A stretch of DNA of 64,000 bases from DATFVA01 sp963832715 (GTDB taxonomy: Bacteria; Bacteroidota; Ignavibacteria; Ignavibacteriales; Ignavibacteriaceae), in assembly GCA_963832715.1 (NCBI GenBank), contig CAWHVB010000010.1, positions 124,001-188,000 on the forward strand. The letters run 5' to 3'. The position numbers were made by a program, and so were the translations under genes. The notes beneath the pieces were generated by a model. That model worked only from the letters and a program-made list of their open reading frames with translations, had not been told where the DNA came from and did no database searches. This document shows, one piece after another, positions 63,119-64,000 of this stretch; position 1 is the stretch's first letter; the number at the start of each line of letters is the position of its first letter.

Positions 63119-64000
63119 ATGGAAATCTTATTTTTAATTATAGGCCTTGCCATCGGTTTCGTAATCGGCTGGTTAATTCTGAAAGCCAGATATGCCTCTT
63201 CGGTAAGCGGGGTGGATCTTGAGAACCTGCAGCGTCAGCTGAACCAATCGCAATCGGAGAAATCAGGGATTGAAGAGCGTGAAAAGGTTCTCAAAAATTC
63301 TCTTGAAAAAAATTACGGCGAGCTGGAAAAGGAAAGAGTAAAAGTACTTGAACTCACTTCTTCTATCTCAAGGCTGGAAGAGACAAACAATAACCTGAAA
63401 GATAAACTGGCGGAACAGAAGGGTGATATTGAAGATCTTCAGCAGAGATTTACCAGGGAATTTGAGAACCTTGCAAATAGAATATTCGAGGAAAAAGGAA
63501 ATAAGTTCTCTGAGCAGAACAAGGAAAAGTTAAGTGAAATCCTTAATCCTCTTAAGGAAAAAATATCCGATTTCGAAAGAAAGGTGGAAGAGAGCAGCAA
63601 AGAAAGCCTCAAAGGTCACGCTTCATTAAAGGAACAGCTCTCAATGTTGAAAGAGTTGAACCAGCAGGTTACACAGGAAGCGAAAAACCTCACCGAAGCA
63701 TTGAAAGGGCAGAGTAAGACTCAGGGCAACTGGGGTGAGTTCATCCTGGAAAGCCTTCTTGAGAAATCAGGACTCGTAAAGAACCGTGAATATTCTCTGC
63801 AGGAAAGTATAACTACAGAATCGGGAAAAAGATATCAGCCTGACGTGATTATCAAGCTTCCGGATAACAAAAGCCTGGTAATAGATTCTAAAGTATCATT
63901 GGTCGGTTATGAGAAATTCGTATCAGGTGAAACTGACGGTGAAAAGCAGCTTGCACTTCGTGATCATATAAATTCCATCAGGGCACATCTGAAAAACCTG
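63119..64000 (+). CDS. rmuC: RmuC family protein, N-terminal part (cut by window edge)
   Basis: 294 residues are inside the window, read from the ATG at 63119, three bases after the lyase stop. A membrane helix (EILFLIIGLAIGFVIGWLIL) is followed by a long coiled coil (about 40-150) and the RmuC-type domain, with TQGNWGEFILESLLEKSG and YQPDVIIKLPDNKSLVIDSK. RmuC family proteins are nuclease-like and limit recombination at inverted repeats. Open at the 3' end, so not complete. Confidence 0.9.
   Translation, partial: MEILFLIIGLAIGFVIGWLILKARYASSVSGVDLENLQRQLNQSQSEKSGIEEREKVLKNSLEKNYGELEKERVKVLELTSSISRLEETNNNLKDKLAEQKGDIEDLQQRFTREFENLANRIFEEKGNKFSEQNKEKLSEILNPLKEKISDFERKVEESSKESLKGHASLKEQLSMLKELNQQVTQEAKNLTEALKGQSKTQGNWGEFILESLLEKSGLVKNREYSLQESITTESGKRYQPDVIIKLPDNKSLVIDSKVSLVGYEKFVSGETDGEKQLALRDHINSIRAHLKNL

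Noticed and set aside
1..64000. tRNA, rRNA, prophage or replication origin
   Set aside because: Intergenic gaps were read for cloverleaf-like, phage or origin features and none was convincing.

Overview
The window looks like a chromosome segment of a Bacteroidota/Chlorobiota-group bacterium, most likely of the Ignavibacteria type. This is inferred from four things: a secreted protein ending in a type IX-like sorting domain (NYPNPFNPST), a PorV/PorQ-family protein, a TonB receptor with a carboxypeptidase-regulatory N-terminus, and a TAnnTTTG-type promoter in front of sufB. No rRNA or tRNA gene is visible, and no 16S is available to confirm the placement.

Layout. (1) 1-4904, minus: an ABC exporter operon resembling E. 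coli cecR-ybhGFSR, in the order TetR regulator, HlyD-type adaptor lipoprotein, two ATPases and two ABC-2 permeases (the last cut by the window). Four GGAAACT/AGTTTCC half-sites lie just upstream. (2) 5504-19951, plus: a peptide or amino-acid utilisation region with an M20 peptidase, a secreted cyanophycinase, a YfcC-like transporter, a sorting-domain protein, an RpiR regulator, a TonB receptor, its large secreted partner (frameshifted), a PorV-like protein, an OSBS/N-acylamino-acid racemase and an M14 carboxypeptidase. Palindromes precede the first gene and the receptor. (3) 19964-26889, minus: a complete SUF iron-sulfur operon (sufB, C, D, S, U, a DUF59 gene, a bacilliredoxin and an Rrf2 regulator), with degenerate TGAATGGA-like repeats in its two widest gaps.

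(4) 27452-43130: a surface-polysaccharide region with glycosyltransferases, a YfhO membrane protein, a flippase, several methyltransferases (two interrupted by single-base shifts) and two paralogous beta-propeller lipoproteins. (5) 43275-46175, plus: a compact type III polyketide synthase, methyltransferase and flavoprotein operon with the gene order of the Streptomyces srsABC phenolic-lipid cluster. A lone GroES-like gene follows.

(6) 46831-54303 is the most unusual part. A three-gene operon of pilin-like membrane proteins sits behind a sigma-54 (-24/-12) promoter. A second sigma-54 promoter of the same type lies 3.7 kb on, followed by a decayed first gene and a copy of the third gene that is about 99% identical to the original but has unrelated flanks. 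A degenerate IS1182-like element lies between the copies, and a possible third-copy remnant lies on the other strand. An NtrC/PilR-type sigma-54 activator closes the region and is the obvious candidate regulator. (7) 54463-64000 holds mostly housekeeping genes: aconitase, a BatA/VWA membrane protein, an unknown secreted protein, HflX, a HAL/PAL-family lyase with an unusual Ala-Cys-Gly cofactor triad, and the start of rmuC.

Three otherwise conserved coding regions (near 15937, 28730 and 35560) each carry one apparent extra base. Assembly error, decay and recoding cannot be told apart from sequence alone.
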